This document shows, piece by piece, positions 19,051-28,115 of a stretch of 64,000 bases of DNA (the first letter of the stretch is position 1; each line of letters begins with the position of its first letter). A program made the translations under genes and the position numbers. Below the pieces are notes generated by a model that worked only from the letters and a program-made list of their open reading frames with translations, searched no databases and was not told where the DNA came from. The stretch is from Erythrobacter sp. HKB08 (GTDB lineage: Bacteria; Pseudomonadota; Alphaproteobacteria; Sphingomonadales; Sphingomonadaceae), in assembly GCF_004114695.1 (NCBI RefSeq), contig NZ_CP035310.1, positions 1,905,501-1,969,500 on the forward strand, written 5' to 3'.

Positions 19051-19886
19051 CATTGGCGGTAGAGCGGTCGGACAGCAGTTGCGGAGCAACCATCCGCGGC
19101 GTCGACCTGTCCGGCCCGCTCGACCCGGAACTCGTTTCACAAATCCGCTCGATCTGGCTCCAGCACAAGGTCGTCGCATTTGCCGATCAGCAGATGGACG
19201 ACGATGCCCTCGAACGCTTCACCCTCGCCATGGGCGGCTTCGGGGAAGATCCGTTCTTCGATCCCATCGCTGGCAGCGAGCATGTCGCGGCGATCCTGCG
19301 CGAAGCGGACGAGACCTCCGGCTTGTTCGCCGAAAGCTGGCACAGCGACTGGAGCTTCCTGCCCAAGCCTCCCGCCGGTACCTGCCTGTTGGCAGTCGAC
19401 ATCCCGCCGGTCGGTGGGGACACGCTATTTGCCGACCAGGTCGCCGCTTTCGCGGTCCTTCCCGAAGAGCGCAAAGAATACCTTCGCAGCCTGACGGCCA
19501 TTCATTCGGCCCAGCGGGGCTATGCGCCGAGCGGCCTTTATGGCGATGCCGACGAAGGCAGGTCGATGGCAATCCGCTCCGATGAGAGCGCGAACGAAAC
19601 CTTCGAGCACCCTCTCATCATCACCCACCCCGAAACCGGGGAGGAAGCGATCTTTGCATCCTTCAGCTACACGGTCGGGATCAAGGGCATGAGTGACGAG
19701 GAGGCACTCGCCTTCGTCCTCGATCTCCAGTCATGGCAGACACGTGACGAGATCGTTTATCGCCACCGCTGGGAACCAGGCATGCTGCTGATGTGGGACA
19801 ACCGCTCCGTCATTCACCGCGCGACCGGTGGGTACGAGGGTTATCGGCGCGAATTGCACCGCACGACCATTGCTGCTGCGGCCTGA
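19047..19886 (+). CDS. TauD/TfdA-family Fe(II)/2-oxoglutarate dioxygenase
   Basis: 279 residues. The iron facial triad is visible: His99 and Asp101 in WHSDWSF and a distal His257 in VIHRATGGY; Arg268 is placed to bind 2-oxoglutarate. Family members hydroxylate taurine, 2,4-D, alkyl sulfates and others; the substrate cannot be told from sequence and no sulfonate transporter is nearby. The ATG overlaps the gyrA stop (ATGA), an odd but probably fortuitous coupling. It converges with the YhhN gene, 4 bases between stops. Confidence 0.9.
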   Translation: MTLAVERSDSSCGATIRGVDLSGPLDPELVSQIRSIWLQHKVVAFADQQMDDDALERFTLAMGGFGEDPFFDPIAGSEHVAAILREADETSGLFAESWHSDWSFLPKPPAGTCLLAVDIPPVGGDTLFADQVAAFAVLPEERKEYLRSLTAIHSAQRGYAPSGLYGDADEGRSMAIRSDESANETFEHPLIITHPETGEEAIFASFSYTVGIKGMSDEEALAFVLDLQSWQTRDEIVYRHRWEPGMLLMWDNRSVIHRATGGYEGYRRELHRTTIAAAA

Positions 19887-19890
19887 GGGC

Positions 19891-20547
19891 TCAGTCCCTG
19901 TCGAGCGGCAGGTCGTTGCGCAGCGACTGGACCACCCCGGTCGCAATCATGAACTGGCCCGAATAATAGAGCGGCCACACCAGCCAGTCTGCCAGCGCGC
20001 TCTGCCCGCCCTGCCCCATGCGGTAGAAAATGAGCCAGTCGGAAACGACGAACAGGACGGCGCCGACCCCGACGCGGTAGCGCGGAAAGCGGCTCAGCCA
20101 CGCAAGCGCTGCCATCGTGCCAAGCCCGGCCGCGTAGAAGGTAACGCCCGCATCCTTCGTCAGCAGGTAGGATATCACCGGCGTGAAAATGAACAGCGCC
20201 GCCCCGGCCAGTTTCTGGCTGCTTGTGGGGTGCTGCCTTCGATGCCTGAAGTAGAGCGCAATCGCCGCGATGTGCGCGAGGAAGAACGCAGCGCCGCCAG
20301 CGATAAAGCTGACTTCGATCGCCATGTCGCCGATGGCGGAAAGCGCCATCACGGCTGCCAGTATGCCGCCATCGACCGAGAGATGGCGCCGCAGCACATA
20401 GATCGCGAGCAGGGCAACGCCCAACCCCTTGAGCAGCATCAACTGGATACCGCCGATGGGATCGTTCGACAGGAAGTAGAACGCCGTTGCCGCAGCTACG
20501 CTGGCGAGAAGCCAGGGGCGATGTTTCAGAAGTGCGCGTTTGGGCAT
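19891..20547 (-). CDS. YhhN/TMEM86-family membrane protein (lysoplasmalogenase-like)
   Basis: 218 residues, about eight transmembrane helices. The family pattern is seen in ALSAIGDMAIE and VVSDWLIFYR, whose conserved Asp residues are thought catalytic. Eukaryotic TMEM86 and some bacterial members cleave the vinyl ether of lysoplasmalogens; activity here is unproven. GGGAGG four bases before ATG 20547 is a strong ribosome-binding site, so upstream in-frame ATGs are unlikely starts. Confidence 0.82.
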   Translation of the reverse strand: MPKRALLKHRPWLLASVAAATAFYFLSNDPIGGIQLMLLKGLGVALLAIYVLRRHLSVDGGILAAVMALSAIGDMAIEVSFIAGGAAFFLAHIAAIALYFRHRRQHPTSSQKLAGAALFIFTPVISYLLTKDAGVTFYAAGLGTMAALAWLSRFPRYRVGVGAVLFVVSDWLIFYRMGQGGQSALADWLVWPLYYSGQFMIATGVVQSLRNDLPLDRD

Positions 20548-20609
20548 TTTGCCTCCCGGGCGAAGCTTGGGCTTGAACCATAGGGCAAGCAAGCACTAGG
20601 TGCGCATCC

Positions 20610-21977
20610 ATGTCCCACGATGTCCACATAATCGGCGGCGGCCTCGCCGGAAGCGAGGCTGCATGGCAGCTCGCTCGCCGCGGCTACAAGGTACGCCTGT
20701 CGGAAATGCGCGGCGGCGGCGATTGCACGCCCGCGCACCAGACCGATGGCCTCGCCGAACTCGTCTGCTCGAACAGCTTCCGCAGCGACGACGACGAGCG
20801 CAACGCGGTCGGCCTGCTGCATCACGAAATGCGCCGCCTCGACAGCCTCGTCATGCATGCCGGTGAAGTCGCCCGCGTGCCGGCGGGCAGCGCGATGGCT
20901 GTAGACCGCGATGTCTTCTCCGCCGAGGTCGAGCGCACCCTTCTCGAGCATCCCAACGTCACAGTGGTGCGCGAGCGGGTCGATACCCTCCCCGAAGCCG
21001 GTCTTACCATCGTCGCCACGGGACCGCTGACCGCGCAGTCGCTGGCCGACAGCATCGTGAAGGCGACGGGGCAAGACCGTCTCGCCTTCTTCGATGCAAT
21101 CGCGCCGATCGTGCACCACGAGAGCATCGACATGTCGAAGTGCTGGATCCAGTCCCGCTGGAACAAGCGCACGGAAGCTTCGAACGAGGGTGGCGATTAC
21201 ATCAACTGCCCGATGACGAAGGAGCAGTATCTCGCCTTCCACCAGGGCCTGATCGACGGCGAGAAGACCGAATTCCGCGAGTGGGAGAAGGATACGCCCT
21301 ATTTCGACGGCTGCATGCCGATCGAGGTGATGGCGGCGCGCGGCGTGGAGACTCTGCGATACGGTCCGATGAAGGGCGTGGGTCTCGACAACCCCTACGA
21401 CACGACCGAGGAACATCCGCAGGGGCGCTGGCCCTATGCCGTCGTCCAGCTGCGGCAGGACAACAAGATGGGTACGCTGTGGAACATGGTCGGCTTCCAG
21501 ACGAAGCTGAAATACGGCGCACAGATAGAGCTGTTCCGAACAATTCCCGGCCTCGAAAACGCCGAGTTTGCGCGCCTTGGCGGGCTGCATCGCAATACCT
21601 TCATCAACTCGCCCATGGTGCTCGACCGGCAGCTACGCCTGCGCGGGGCCGAGCACATCCGCTTCGCCGGGCAGATCACCGGTTGCGAGGGTTACGTGGA
21701 AAGCTCGGCAGTCGGGATCCTCGCCGGGATGATGACTGCATTCGAACTTGGTGGGGAAACATGGGAATCGCCGCCGCGCAGCACTGCGATGGGTGCGCTT
21801 CTCGCGCATATCACCGGTGACGCGGAGGCCGAGACGTTCCAGCCCATGAATGTCAATTTCGGCCTGTTCGATCCCCTTCATGACGTGAAGAAGAAGCAGC
21901 GCAAGGAAGCCTACACCTCGCGCGGCAAGGCGGATTTCGGCGAGTGGCTTGCGAAGCGGGAGAAGGTCGCCGCCTAG
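20610..21977 (+). CDS. trmFO: TrmFO, folate-dependent tRNA m5U54 methyltransferase
   Basis: 455 residues, a GidA-related flavoprotein. N-terminal FAD site [17 protein letters not shown], then [23 protein letters not shown], and the C-terminal [18 protein letters not shown] are characteristic. It methylates U54 of tRNA using methylenetetrahydrofolate and FADH2. Divergent from yhhN with a 62-base gap. Its end overlaps the convergent EF-hand gene by four bases. Confidence 0.96.
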   Translation: MSHDVHIIGGGLAGSEAAWQLARRGYKVRLSEMRGGGDCTPAHQTDGLAELVCSNSFRSDDDERNAVGLLHHEMRRLDSLVMHAGEVARVPAGSAMAVDRDVFSAEVERTLLEHPNVTVVRERVDTLPEAGLTIVATGPLTAQSLADSIVKATGQDRLAFFDAIAPIVHHESIDMSKCWIQSRWNKRTEASNEGGDYINCPMTKEQYLAFHQGLIDGEKTEFREWEKDTPYFDGCMPIEVMAARGVETLRYGPMKGVGLDNPYDTTEEHPQGRWPYAVVQLRQDNKMGTLWNMVGFQTKLKYGAQIELFRTIPGLENAEFARLGGLHRNTFINSPMVLDRQLRLRGAEHIRFAGQITGCEGYVESSAVGILAGMMTAFELGGETWESPPRSTAMGALLAHITGDAEAETFQPMNVNFGLFDPLHDVKKKQRKEAYTSRGKADFGEWLAKREKVAA

Positions 21978-22435
21978 CAGCGGCAGCGCTGTTTGCGTGC
22001 ACTGCGCTTCGGCGCGGTGGTCGCGAACTCGTCCTGCGTAAGTTCCCGATTGCCGTCGGCATCCGCCTGGTCGAAGCGCGTGGCGGTGGCGACGGCCCAT
22101 TCCTCGAACGTCAGCAGATTGTTGCCGTCGACGTCGAGCTTGCGAAACGCGTCGGTCCGGCTCGAGAGCATTTCCGCGCGCGTGATGCGCAGGTCGCGGT
22201 TGCGGTCGTAGCGGAAGAAGCGCCGCTGTTCGCGCGTCAGTTCGCTCGCCTCGGGAGGTTCGGGGCCCTCCATGTCGGCGGGATCGGAGATCGGGATGTC
22301 CGGCAGGTTTAGCGTGGCTTCGGGCGCGGGAGGCGGCGGTGCTGCGGCCTCGACCTGTGCCCTTCCCTGCCACCAGAATGCACCCAAACCGACCAGCGCC
22401 AGCGCACAGACGGCGCCCAGCAAAATCCTGTTCAT
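21974..22435 (-). CDS. Exported EF-hand calcium-binding protein
   Basis: 153 residues. N-terminal signal or anchor ([18 protein letters not shown]), a Pro-rich stretch, then three EF-hand loops: [28 protein letters not shown] and [14 protein letters not shown], each with acidic residues at the loop's metal positions and a Glu at 12. The tail is basic and Cys-containing (SARKQRCRC). Likely periplasmic calcium binding. Partner unknown. Confidence 0.85.
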   Translation of the reverse strand: MNRILLGAVCALALVGLGAFWWQGRAQVEAAAPPPPAPEATLNLPDIPISDPADMEGPEPPEASELTREQRRFFRYDRNRDLRITRAEMLSSRTDAFRKLDVDGNNLLTFEEWAVATATRFDQADADGNRELTQDEFATTAPKRSARKQRCRC

Positions 22436-22464
22436 GCGACCTTCCCTTCGGGCCGCATGATAAC

Positions 22465-23127
22465 CTAGCGCCCGAACATTCCAAGCCGCATTACAAGGAG
22501 ATAGTCGCTACGTGTCTCGATCAGGGGCGAGCCTCCCCTAGCCAGCGAGCGCCGCGCCAGTTCCCCGAGGATCGTCAGGTGGCGCAGGCTTCGCGGCAGC
22601 GCATGGCGATCGCTCGCCAGACCGCCGAACTTCTCGAGCAGGAAACCGCGCTCGCCGTCATCGCTGGTGCGCGCGATGAGGTCGGCGGCGGCCCACGTCC
22701 GGCCCATCTTGAGTGCCTTGCCCGCCAGCGAAGCCTGTCCGGCCTTGCTAGCGAGCAAAGCGAAGATGCCCGCCCGCGCGCCGACGAACTCTTCAGCTGC
22801 ATCCTCCGGCAGAGGCGGTTCGGCAAGCAACCGTTCCCACCCGTCGACCAGAGCTGTCATCTCCCCTTCGACCTCCGGCCAATGGTGCGAGAGCGCATCG
22901 AGAACCTCGTCGCCTTTCGGTCGCTGGTCGGCAGGCTTGGCCAGCTGCTCGCGCCACCAGGAGATACGCAGTTGCGCCACCAGCGGCTCGCTCGCCTGGC
23001 TGACGAACTGGCCGAGGCGTGAGTCCAGCGCGAACAGCGCGTGGGCGGCAGGCCGCTGCGAAAGCGGGGCGTGCGTCAGCGCCAGTCGCACCGGGAAAGA
23101 GGAAATAGAGTTCTCGAGGCCGTCCAT
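22465..23127 (-). CDS. Squalene/phytoene-synthase-family protein (catalytic Asp motifs absent)
   Basis: 220 residues. The segment HALFALDSRLGQFVSQASEP followed by QLRISWWREQL is typical of the squalene/phytoene synthase fold. The two DxxxD magnesium motifs needed for prenyl transfer are not visible (the first region reads LDSRLGQ), and the protein is short. It is closer to the NDUFAF6-like non-catalytic members linked to complex I assembly in mitochondria; that role is inference. Start 23127 (MDGLENS) is preferred over 23163. Confidence 0.7.
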   Translation of the reverse strand: MDGLENSISSFPVRLALTHAPLSQRPAAHALFALDSRLGQFVSQASEPLVAQLRISWWREQLAKPADQRPKGDEVLDALSHHWPEVEGEMTALVDGWERLLAEPPLPEDAAEEFVGARAGIFALLASKAGQASLAGKALKMGRTWAAADLIARTSDDGERGFLLEKFGGLASDRHALPRSLRHLTILGELARRSLARGGSPLIETRSDYLLVMRLGMFGR

Positions 23128-23322
23128 CCCGCCCGCCCTTCGGCAGAGGACATCCGATGTCAAGCCACGGCCGAATCCGTGAAACCGCGTTTACCCTTTC
23201 CCTCCGCAGAAAGCCCCTAAACGCCGGGTGCGAAACTCCATTTTAACCCTCTGGCTTCATAGGACACTCACAACTCGCCCTTAAACGGGCACGATGTCTG
23301 TGGACCATTCGAGGAATTGGCA

Positions 23323-24600
23323 ATGAGGGCTGTTCGCAAGCTCTGCAAAGCACTGACCAGGAGCCGGACCGGCAACGCGACGATGCTCGTGGCAATGGGC
23401 GTGCCCGCTCTCATCGGCGGGGCCGGTTTCGCGGTCGATACTGCGCAGTGGTACATGTGGCAGCGCGAGCTGCAGCACGCAGTCGACCAGGCCGCCTACG
23501 CAGGCGCATGGGCGCTCGCCCGTGAAGATAGCGAAGGCTATTACGAGAAACGCGCGCTGCAGGAATACGGTGCGAATATCTCGAAGACCGACGACTTCGA
23601 CACCACCCCGACCGTGCAGCTTGCCGACTATGCTGGCGGTACGGACAACAGCCTGATCGTCAGCTCGACGGCGACCAGGACCCTGCCCTTCAGCAGCTTC
23701 CTGACCGGCGGATCGACCACGATCCGTGCGACCGCGCAGGCCAGCTTCGCCGAAGGCTACGACTTCAACGCCTGCCTCACGTCGCTTAAGACGACTGGTA
23801 CCGGGACCATGATCGGCGGTAGTGCGAAGGTCCGTGCAGCATGCGGTCTAGCTGCGCTGAGCTGCTCCGAAGATGCCATCACGATCGATGGCAACGCGGA
23901 CGTCCTGACCGATGTCATCGTCGCCTGCGGTACGATCGATGCCGAGGACAATGACGACGTAATCGTCGAAAACGTCCGCGGGCTGGAGGATATTTACGCC
24001 GATCTCGAGCCGCCGACCAACGATACGCCGCGCACCTACAATTGCACCGGCAAGGGCAAGAACAAGCAGGCATCGCTCCTGCCCGGGACCTACAGCGGTC
24101 TCGTCGTGAAGTGCACCACGACGCTGTCGAGCGGCATTTATGTGATCGACGGCGGCACGCTCGACCTTACCGGTAACTTCGATGTCACCGGTTCGGGCGT
24201 CATGTTCGTGCTGCGCAACGGGGCGCATGTGAAGCTTGGCGGTAGTGGCAACGGCAACAGCCTCAACCTGACCCCGATGTCGGCTTCGGACTTCATCGGC
24301 ACGGCCTATGAATCGCAGGCCGACCAGCTGTCCGACATCCTCATCTTCGAGGAGCGCGACAACGATCCGGGCCAGGACCACATCTTCAACGGCAACTCCA
24401 ACTCGATCATCGAAGGCCTGATCTACCTTCCGTCCGGCAACATCCGGATCAACGGTACGGCCGACGTCGTGGCCCAGTGTCTCCAAATCTCGGCCTATTC
24501 GATCGACATCCGCGGCGGCGCGTTCCTCGAAACGCTTTGCCCGACCAAGGACGCGACGAAAGTCGGGTCGTCCACCCCCGATGTGAGGCTGGTAGGCTAA
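23323..24600 (+). CDS. TadG-like protein with beta-rich C-terminal region
   Basis: 425 residues. The N-terminus is TadG-like: basic RAVRKLCKALTRSRTGNAT, a membrane segment (MLVAMGVPALIGGAGFAVD), then the AQWYMWQRELQHAVDQAAYA helix. Residues ~190-400 are rich in short Gly/Asn/Thr strands (SSGIYVIDGGTLDLTGNFDV) suggesting a parallel beta-helix with several Cys. First of six co-oriented Tad-type genes. GAGG eight bases before ATG 23323 favours it over TTG 23317. Likely a surface or pilus-associated pseudopilin-like protein held in the membrane by its N-terminus. Confidence 0.8.
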   Translation: MRAVRKLCKALTRSRTGNATMLVAMGVPALIGGAGFAVDTAQWYMWQRELQHAVDQAAYAGAWALAREDSEGYYEKRALQEYGANISKTDDFDTTPTVQLADYAGGTDNSLIVSSTATRTLPFSSFLTGGSTTIRATAQASFAEGYDFNACLTSLKTTGTGTMIGGSAKVRAACGLAALSCSEDAITIDGNADVLTDVIVACGTIDAEDNDDVIVENVRGLEDIYADLEPPTNDTPRTYNCTGKGKNKQASLLPGTYSGLVVKCTTTLSSGIYVIDGGTLDLTGNFDVTGSGVMFVLRNGAHVKLGGSGNGNSLNLTPMSASDFIGTAYESQADQLSDILIFEERDNDPGQDHIFNGNSNSIIEGLIYLPSGNIRINGTADVVAQCLQISAYSIDIRGGAFLETLCPTKDATKVGSSTPDVRLVG

Positions 24601-24603
24601 GTC

Positions 24604-25053
24604 ATGAAGAACCTTTGTTCCCTCATCCGCGATATCCGCGGCACGATGGCTATCGAAACCGCCATTGTTGCGCCCGTCCTCGTGCTTCTCGCACTTGGTA
24701 CGTTCGAGGTGAGCAATATCGTCTCGCGCCAGCACGAGCTGCAGACCGCGGCGAACGAGGGTGAGGTCATCGCCCTGGCAACCGCACGCGGTGCAACCGT
24801 GGAAGTAAGCACGATCAAGGAAATCCTGGCCAAGTCGGTCAGCCTGAGCGACGACCAGATCACCATCAGCCGGTTCTATCGCTGCAACGACAGCGACGTG
24901 ACCACGACCGACCCGGACAGCTGCGGAACGGATGCCGTCGTTGCCTCCTATATCGAACTCGACATCACCGACACCTACACGCCCGTCTGGACGCAGTTCG
25001 GTGTCGGCAAGCCGATCGATTTCAACGTCGAACGCACGGTGCAGCTGTCATGA
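24604..25053 (+). CDS. TadE-like minor pseudopilin 1
   Basis: 149 residues. TadE pattern: short basic lead, RGTMAIETAIVAPVLVLLALGTFEV with the invariant Glu after the cleavage-like Ala, then a hydrophobic helix, and QHELQTAANEGE. The C-terminal domain holds two Cys (RCNDSD, SCGTDA), likely a disulfide. Three bases after the previous gene, and its end overlaps the next gene (ATGA). TadE proteins are processed by TadV-type peptidases and prime Flp pilus assembly. Confidence 0.85.
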   Translation: MKNLCSLIRDIRGTMAIETAIVAPVLVLLALGTFEVSNIVSRQHELQTAANEGEVIALATARGATVEVSTIKEILAKSVSLSDDQITISRFYRCNDSDVTTTDPDSCGTDAVVASYIELDITDTYTPVWTQFGVGKPIDFNVERTVQLS

Positions 25054-25484
25054 AGCGTTTTGCCAAACATCTCGCCCGCGACCTTCGCGGTGCCATCGCG
25101 ATCGAATTCGCCCTGCTCGCTCCGGTGCTGATCACCATGATGGTCGGCGTGTTCCACATGGGCGTCTACATGCAGAACTACAACGCGGTCCGCTCGATCG
25201 CGTCGGACGCTGCCCGTTACACGATGGTGGAATACCAGAAGGGCAATGAACTCACGACGACGCAGATCCGTTCGGTCGTCCTCGCGAGCGCGGTGAACAC
25301 GCCCTACATGCTCGATTCCGACCGCCTGACCATCTCGGTCCGGGAAGTCGGCACGAGCCGCGTCACCGATGCGACGGAGCTCGATCTCGACATCACCTAC
25401 ACGATGGAAGACTGGCTGCCGTTCGTGACGCTTCCGGCGACCACGTTAACCTACTCGCGGCCCATTTTCGTCGTCGAGACCTGA
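25050..25484 (+). CDS. TadE-like minor pseudopilin 2
   Basis: 144 residues. N-terminus RGAIAIEFALLAPVLITMMV has the TadE Glu and helix; then MQNYNAVRSIASDAARYTM. No Cys in the C-terminal domain, unlike its upstream neighbour. Overlaps that gene by four bases. A 118-base gap with a CtrA-like half-site separates it from the vWA gene. Confidence 0.86.
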   Translation: MKRFAKHLARDLRGAIAIEFALLAPVLITMMVGVFHMGVYMQNYNAVRSIASDAARYTMVEYQKGNELTTTQIRSVVLASAVNTPYMLDSDRLTISVREVGTSRVTDATELDLDITYTMEDWLPFVTLPATTLTYSRPIFVVET

Positions 25485-25521
25485 GGTTGCAGGGCTTCTG
25501 CGCCCTGCCCTTCACCATCGC

Positions 25522-25529
25522 TTAACCAT
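25522..25529 (+). promoter_or_regulatory. Possible CtrA half-site before the vWA TadG gene
   Basis: TTAACCAT, an exact match to the CtrA half-site described in Caulobacter, lies 73 bases before the GTG start of the vWA gene in a 118-base gap. A single 8-mer can occur by chance; Tad pilus genes are CtrA targets in other alphaproteobacteria, which raises its plausibility. Confidence 0.4.
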
Positions 25530-25602
25530 GTGCATTTGCGAAACCTTCTCGCCTGCTCGCTAGGGGGCGGAAGGTCGCATAGTTTCGAGGACGAGCAAGT
25601 CG

Positions 25603-27531
25603 GTGCAAAAGCACAATTGCCAGACCAGGTTGCAGCAGGCGGGCGAGTTCCTTCGCCGCCTTGCGCGCGACCGTGCCGGCAATACGCTTGCACTCATCGC
25701 CGCCGCGATCCTTCCCCTTCTGGGCATGGTCGGTGGCGGCATCGACATGGGCCGCGCCTACCTCGCCGAGAACCGGCTGCAGCAAGCATGCGATTCCGGC
25801 GTCCTGGCCGCGCGCAAGGTGATGGGCACGGAGGTCGTATCGAGCGGACAGGTTCCCGACGATGTCGAAACCTTCGGCACGCGCTTCTTCGATGTGAACT
25901 TTCGCGACGGCGCCTACGGCACGCAGAACCGTGATTTCCGCATGACGCTGGAGGCGGACTACGCAATTTCCGGGGTCGCCTCGGTCGACGTGCCGACGTC
26001 GGTCATGGTGGTCTTCGGGATCGACAAGGTACCCCTGTCGGTCGAATGCCAGGCGCGCCTGAATTTCCCGACCGTCGACGTGATGATGGTGCTCGATGTC
26101 ACCGGTTCGATGCGCCACACCAACCCGGGCGACCCCAAGTCGCGTATCGAAACCCTCAAAGACGTCATCCGCGACTTTCACACCCAGCTGGAAGGCAGCA
26201 AGGCCAGCAGCTCGACCGTGCGCTATGGCTTCGTGCCCTACGCGACCAATGTGAACGTGGGACACTTGCTCGAAGACGACTGGGTCCAAACGGACTGGAC
26301 CTATCAATCGCGCGTCAGCCGCGGCTTCGTCGCTACAAGAGAAGAGCAAACCTACAGTCGCAACTGGCGGTTTGTGGGCGGCAACCGATCCTCGAAGATC
26401 ATAGTCGAAAGCTACGCGGCGACCTTCAATCCGAACGCAAGCGGCGACCAAGCCAGCAGTTGGAGTTGCAGCAGGCCAAATCCTGCAAATACCTTGACGC
26501 AAAACTTCTCTGAGAACGGCGATATTTACACCGAGATCAAGCGCCAGCCACCTGCGGTCCTTTACATCACACCCATGAAACGCATCCAGAACGGACGCAT
26601 CTATCGGACTGAACTGAATGGCTCCATCTGCGAAGTAAGCTATGTCGAGCACACCAATTACACGCACACATATGAAGACGTCCGCGAGGTTCCGCGTCTC
26701 GACGAACGCTGGCGCTACAAGCCGGTCGAATACGACATGTCCGACTGGCGCACGACGACCGGCGGCTGCATCGAGGAACGCAAGACGACGCAGATCACCG
26801 ATTTCAGCAATGTCGACCTGAGCGAGAATCTCGACCTCGACATCGATCTCATCCCCTCGCCCGGCAACCCGGATACGCAGTGGAAGCCGCGCAATCCGTC
26901 GGCCATTTTTGTCCGCTCGATTCAGCGGAACGGTTCGGGTTCCATCTCCGTGCCGGAAGTGACCACCACCGATGACTATGCAGACACCGGGAACTGGTGG
27001 TTCTCCGATTGTACGCGCGCCAAGGCGAAGAAGCTGGAGACCATGACGTCGGCTGAGCTCGACACCTATCTTGCAACGCTGACGCCCTATGGCGCGACCT
27101 ATCACGACATCGGCATGATCTGGGGCGCGCGCCTCATCTCGCCGAGCGGCCTGTTCGCCGACGAGAATGCCGCCGCCGACGGCTCTTCCGTCTCGCGGCA
27201 CATCATCTTCCTCACCGACGGCCAGACCGAGCCGTATGACATTTCCTATGGCGCATACGGCGTCGATGCACTCGACCAGCGTCGCTGGGACCCGACCGAC
27301 AATTCGATGACCCTTGCCCAGGTCGTCGAGGCGCGGTTCGGCTTTGCCTGCAACGAGGTCAAGAAGCGCAACGTGACCGTCTGGGTCGTCGCTTTTGGTA
27401 CGAGGGTAAATGATGCCATGGTCGACTGCGCGGGCGCGGGCCAGTACTTCGAGGCGAAGAATGCCTTCGAGCTTGGGGTGGCCTTCGCGACCATTGCGCG
27501 ATCGATCGGCGACCTGAGGATTTCGCGGTGA
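25603..27531 (+). CDS. TadG-like protein with von Willebrand factor A domain
   Basis: 642 residues from a GTG start. TadG N-terminus (RDRAGNTLALIAAAILPLLG, then IDMGRAYLAENRLQQACDSG). A vWA domain begins near residue 155 with an intact metal-site motif VLDVTGSM, and a late HIIFLTDGQTEPYD supplies the second site; between them ~350 residues of insert are Tyr-, Asn- and Trp-rich with few clear motifs. TadG anchors Flp pili to the outer membrane; vWA domains bind proteins through a divalent metal. No strong ribosome-binding site is seen, so the start is moderately certain. Confidence 0.85.
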   Translation: MQKHNCQTRLQQAGEFLRRLARDRAGNTLALIAAAILPLLGMVGGGIDMGRAYLAENRLQQACDSGVLAARKVMGTEVVSSGQVPDDVETFGTRFFDVNFRDGAYGTQNRDFRMTLEADYAISGVASVDVPTSVMVVFGIDKVPLSVECQARLNFPTVDVMMVLDVTGSMRHTNPGDPKSRIETLKDVIRDFHTQLEGSKASSSTVRYGFVPYATNVNVGHLLEDDWVQTDWTYQSRVSRGFVATREEQTYSRNWRFVGGNRSSKIIVESYAATFNPNASGDQASSWSCSRPNPANTLTQNFSENGDIYTEIKRQPPAVLYITPMKRIQNGRIYRTELNGSICEVSYVEHTNYTHTYEDVREVPRLDERWRYKPVEYDMSDWRTTTGGCIEERKTTQITDFSNVDLSENLDLDIDLIPSPGNPDTQWKPRNPSAIFVRSIQRNGSGSISVPEVTTTDDYADTGNWWFSDCTRAKAKKLETMTSAELDTYLATLTPYGATYHDIGMIWGARLISPSGLFADENAAADGSSVSRHIIFLTDGQTEPYDISYGAYGVDALDQRRWDPTDNSMTLAQVVEARFGFACNEVKKRNVTVWVVAFGTRVNDAMVDCAGAGQYFEAKNAFELGVAFATIARSIGDLRISR

Positions 27532-28115
27532 TGGTCGGACTTCTCTCTCGCCTCAAGCGCGATCGGACGGGTGCCTCCATCGTCGAATTCGCGCTCATCG
27601 CGCCGACGCTGATGGTGCTGCTCATGGGCGGGTTCGACATTTGCTATAACGTCTATTCGGGCATGATGCTTCGCGGCGCAGTGCACGAGGCGGCGCGCGA
27701 TTCCGCCATCGAGAATGCGACGCCCGCCGAGATCGACGCCCATGTCGCTGGAATGATCCACCACCTCGTGCCCAACGCCGAGCTCACATTCTCGCGCAAG
27801 GCGTATGGCAGGTTCGACGACGTCGGACGGGCGGAGGAATACAACGATCTGAACGGCGACGGCTATTGCAACGATGGCGAGCCTTACATCGATGCGAACC
27901 GCAACGGATCATGGGATTCCGATCGCGGCGAAGCGGGCCTCGGCGGTGCGCGCGATGCCGTGCTCTACGAAGTGGACATCACCTATCCGCGTGCCTTCCC
28001 GGTCGCCAATCTGATCGGGCTGCCGAACACGCACAGCACGACCGTTTCGACCATCATGCGCAACCAGCCCTTCACCAAGCAGCAGTCGCGCGACCGGACG
28101 GAGAATTGTTCGTGA
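27531..28115 (+). CDS. TadE-like protein with calcium-loop insert
   Basis: 194 residues. N-terminus RTGASIVEFALIAPTLMVLLM is TadE-type. Residues ~106-132 hold two consecutive acidic loops, DLNGDGYCNDGE and DANRNGSWDSDR, resembling EF-hand or dockerin calcium loops. The C-terminus ends in a Cys (TENCS). ATG 27531 overlaps the vWA stop (TGATG); GTG 27528 immediately before is equally possible. Confidence 0.82.
   Translation: MVGLLSRLKRDRTGASIVEFALIAPTLMVLLMGGFDICYNVYSGMMLRGAVHEAARDSAIENATPAEIDAHVAGMIHHLVPNAELTFSRKAYGRFDDVGRAEEYNDLNGDGYCNDGEPYIDANRNGSWDSDRGEAGLGGARDAVLYEVDITYPRAFPVANLIGLPNTHSTTVSTIMRNQPFTKQQSRDRTENCS

Noticed and set aside
17221-19179. Minus-strand open frame of ~650 codons opposite gyrA
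   Set aside because: gyrA is certain on the plus strand; the other frame is a compositional shadow.
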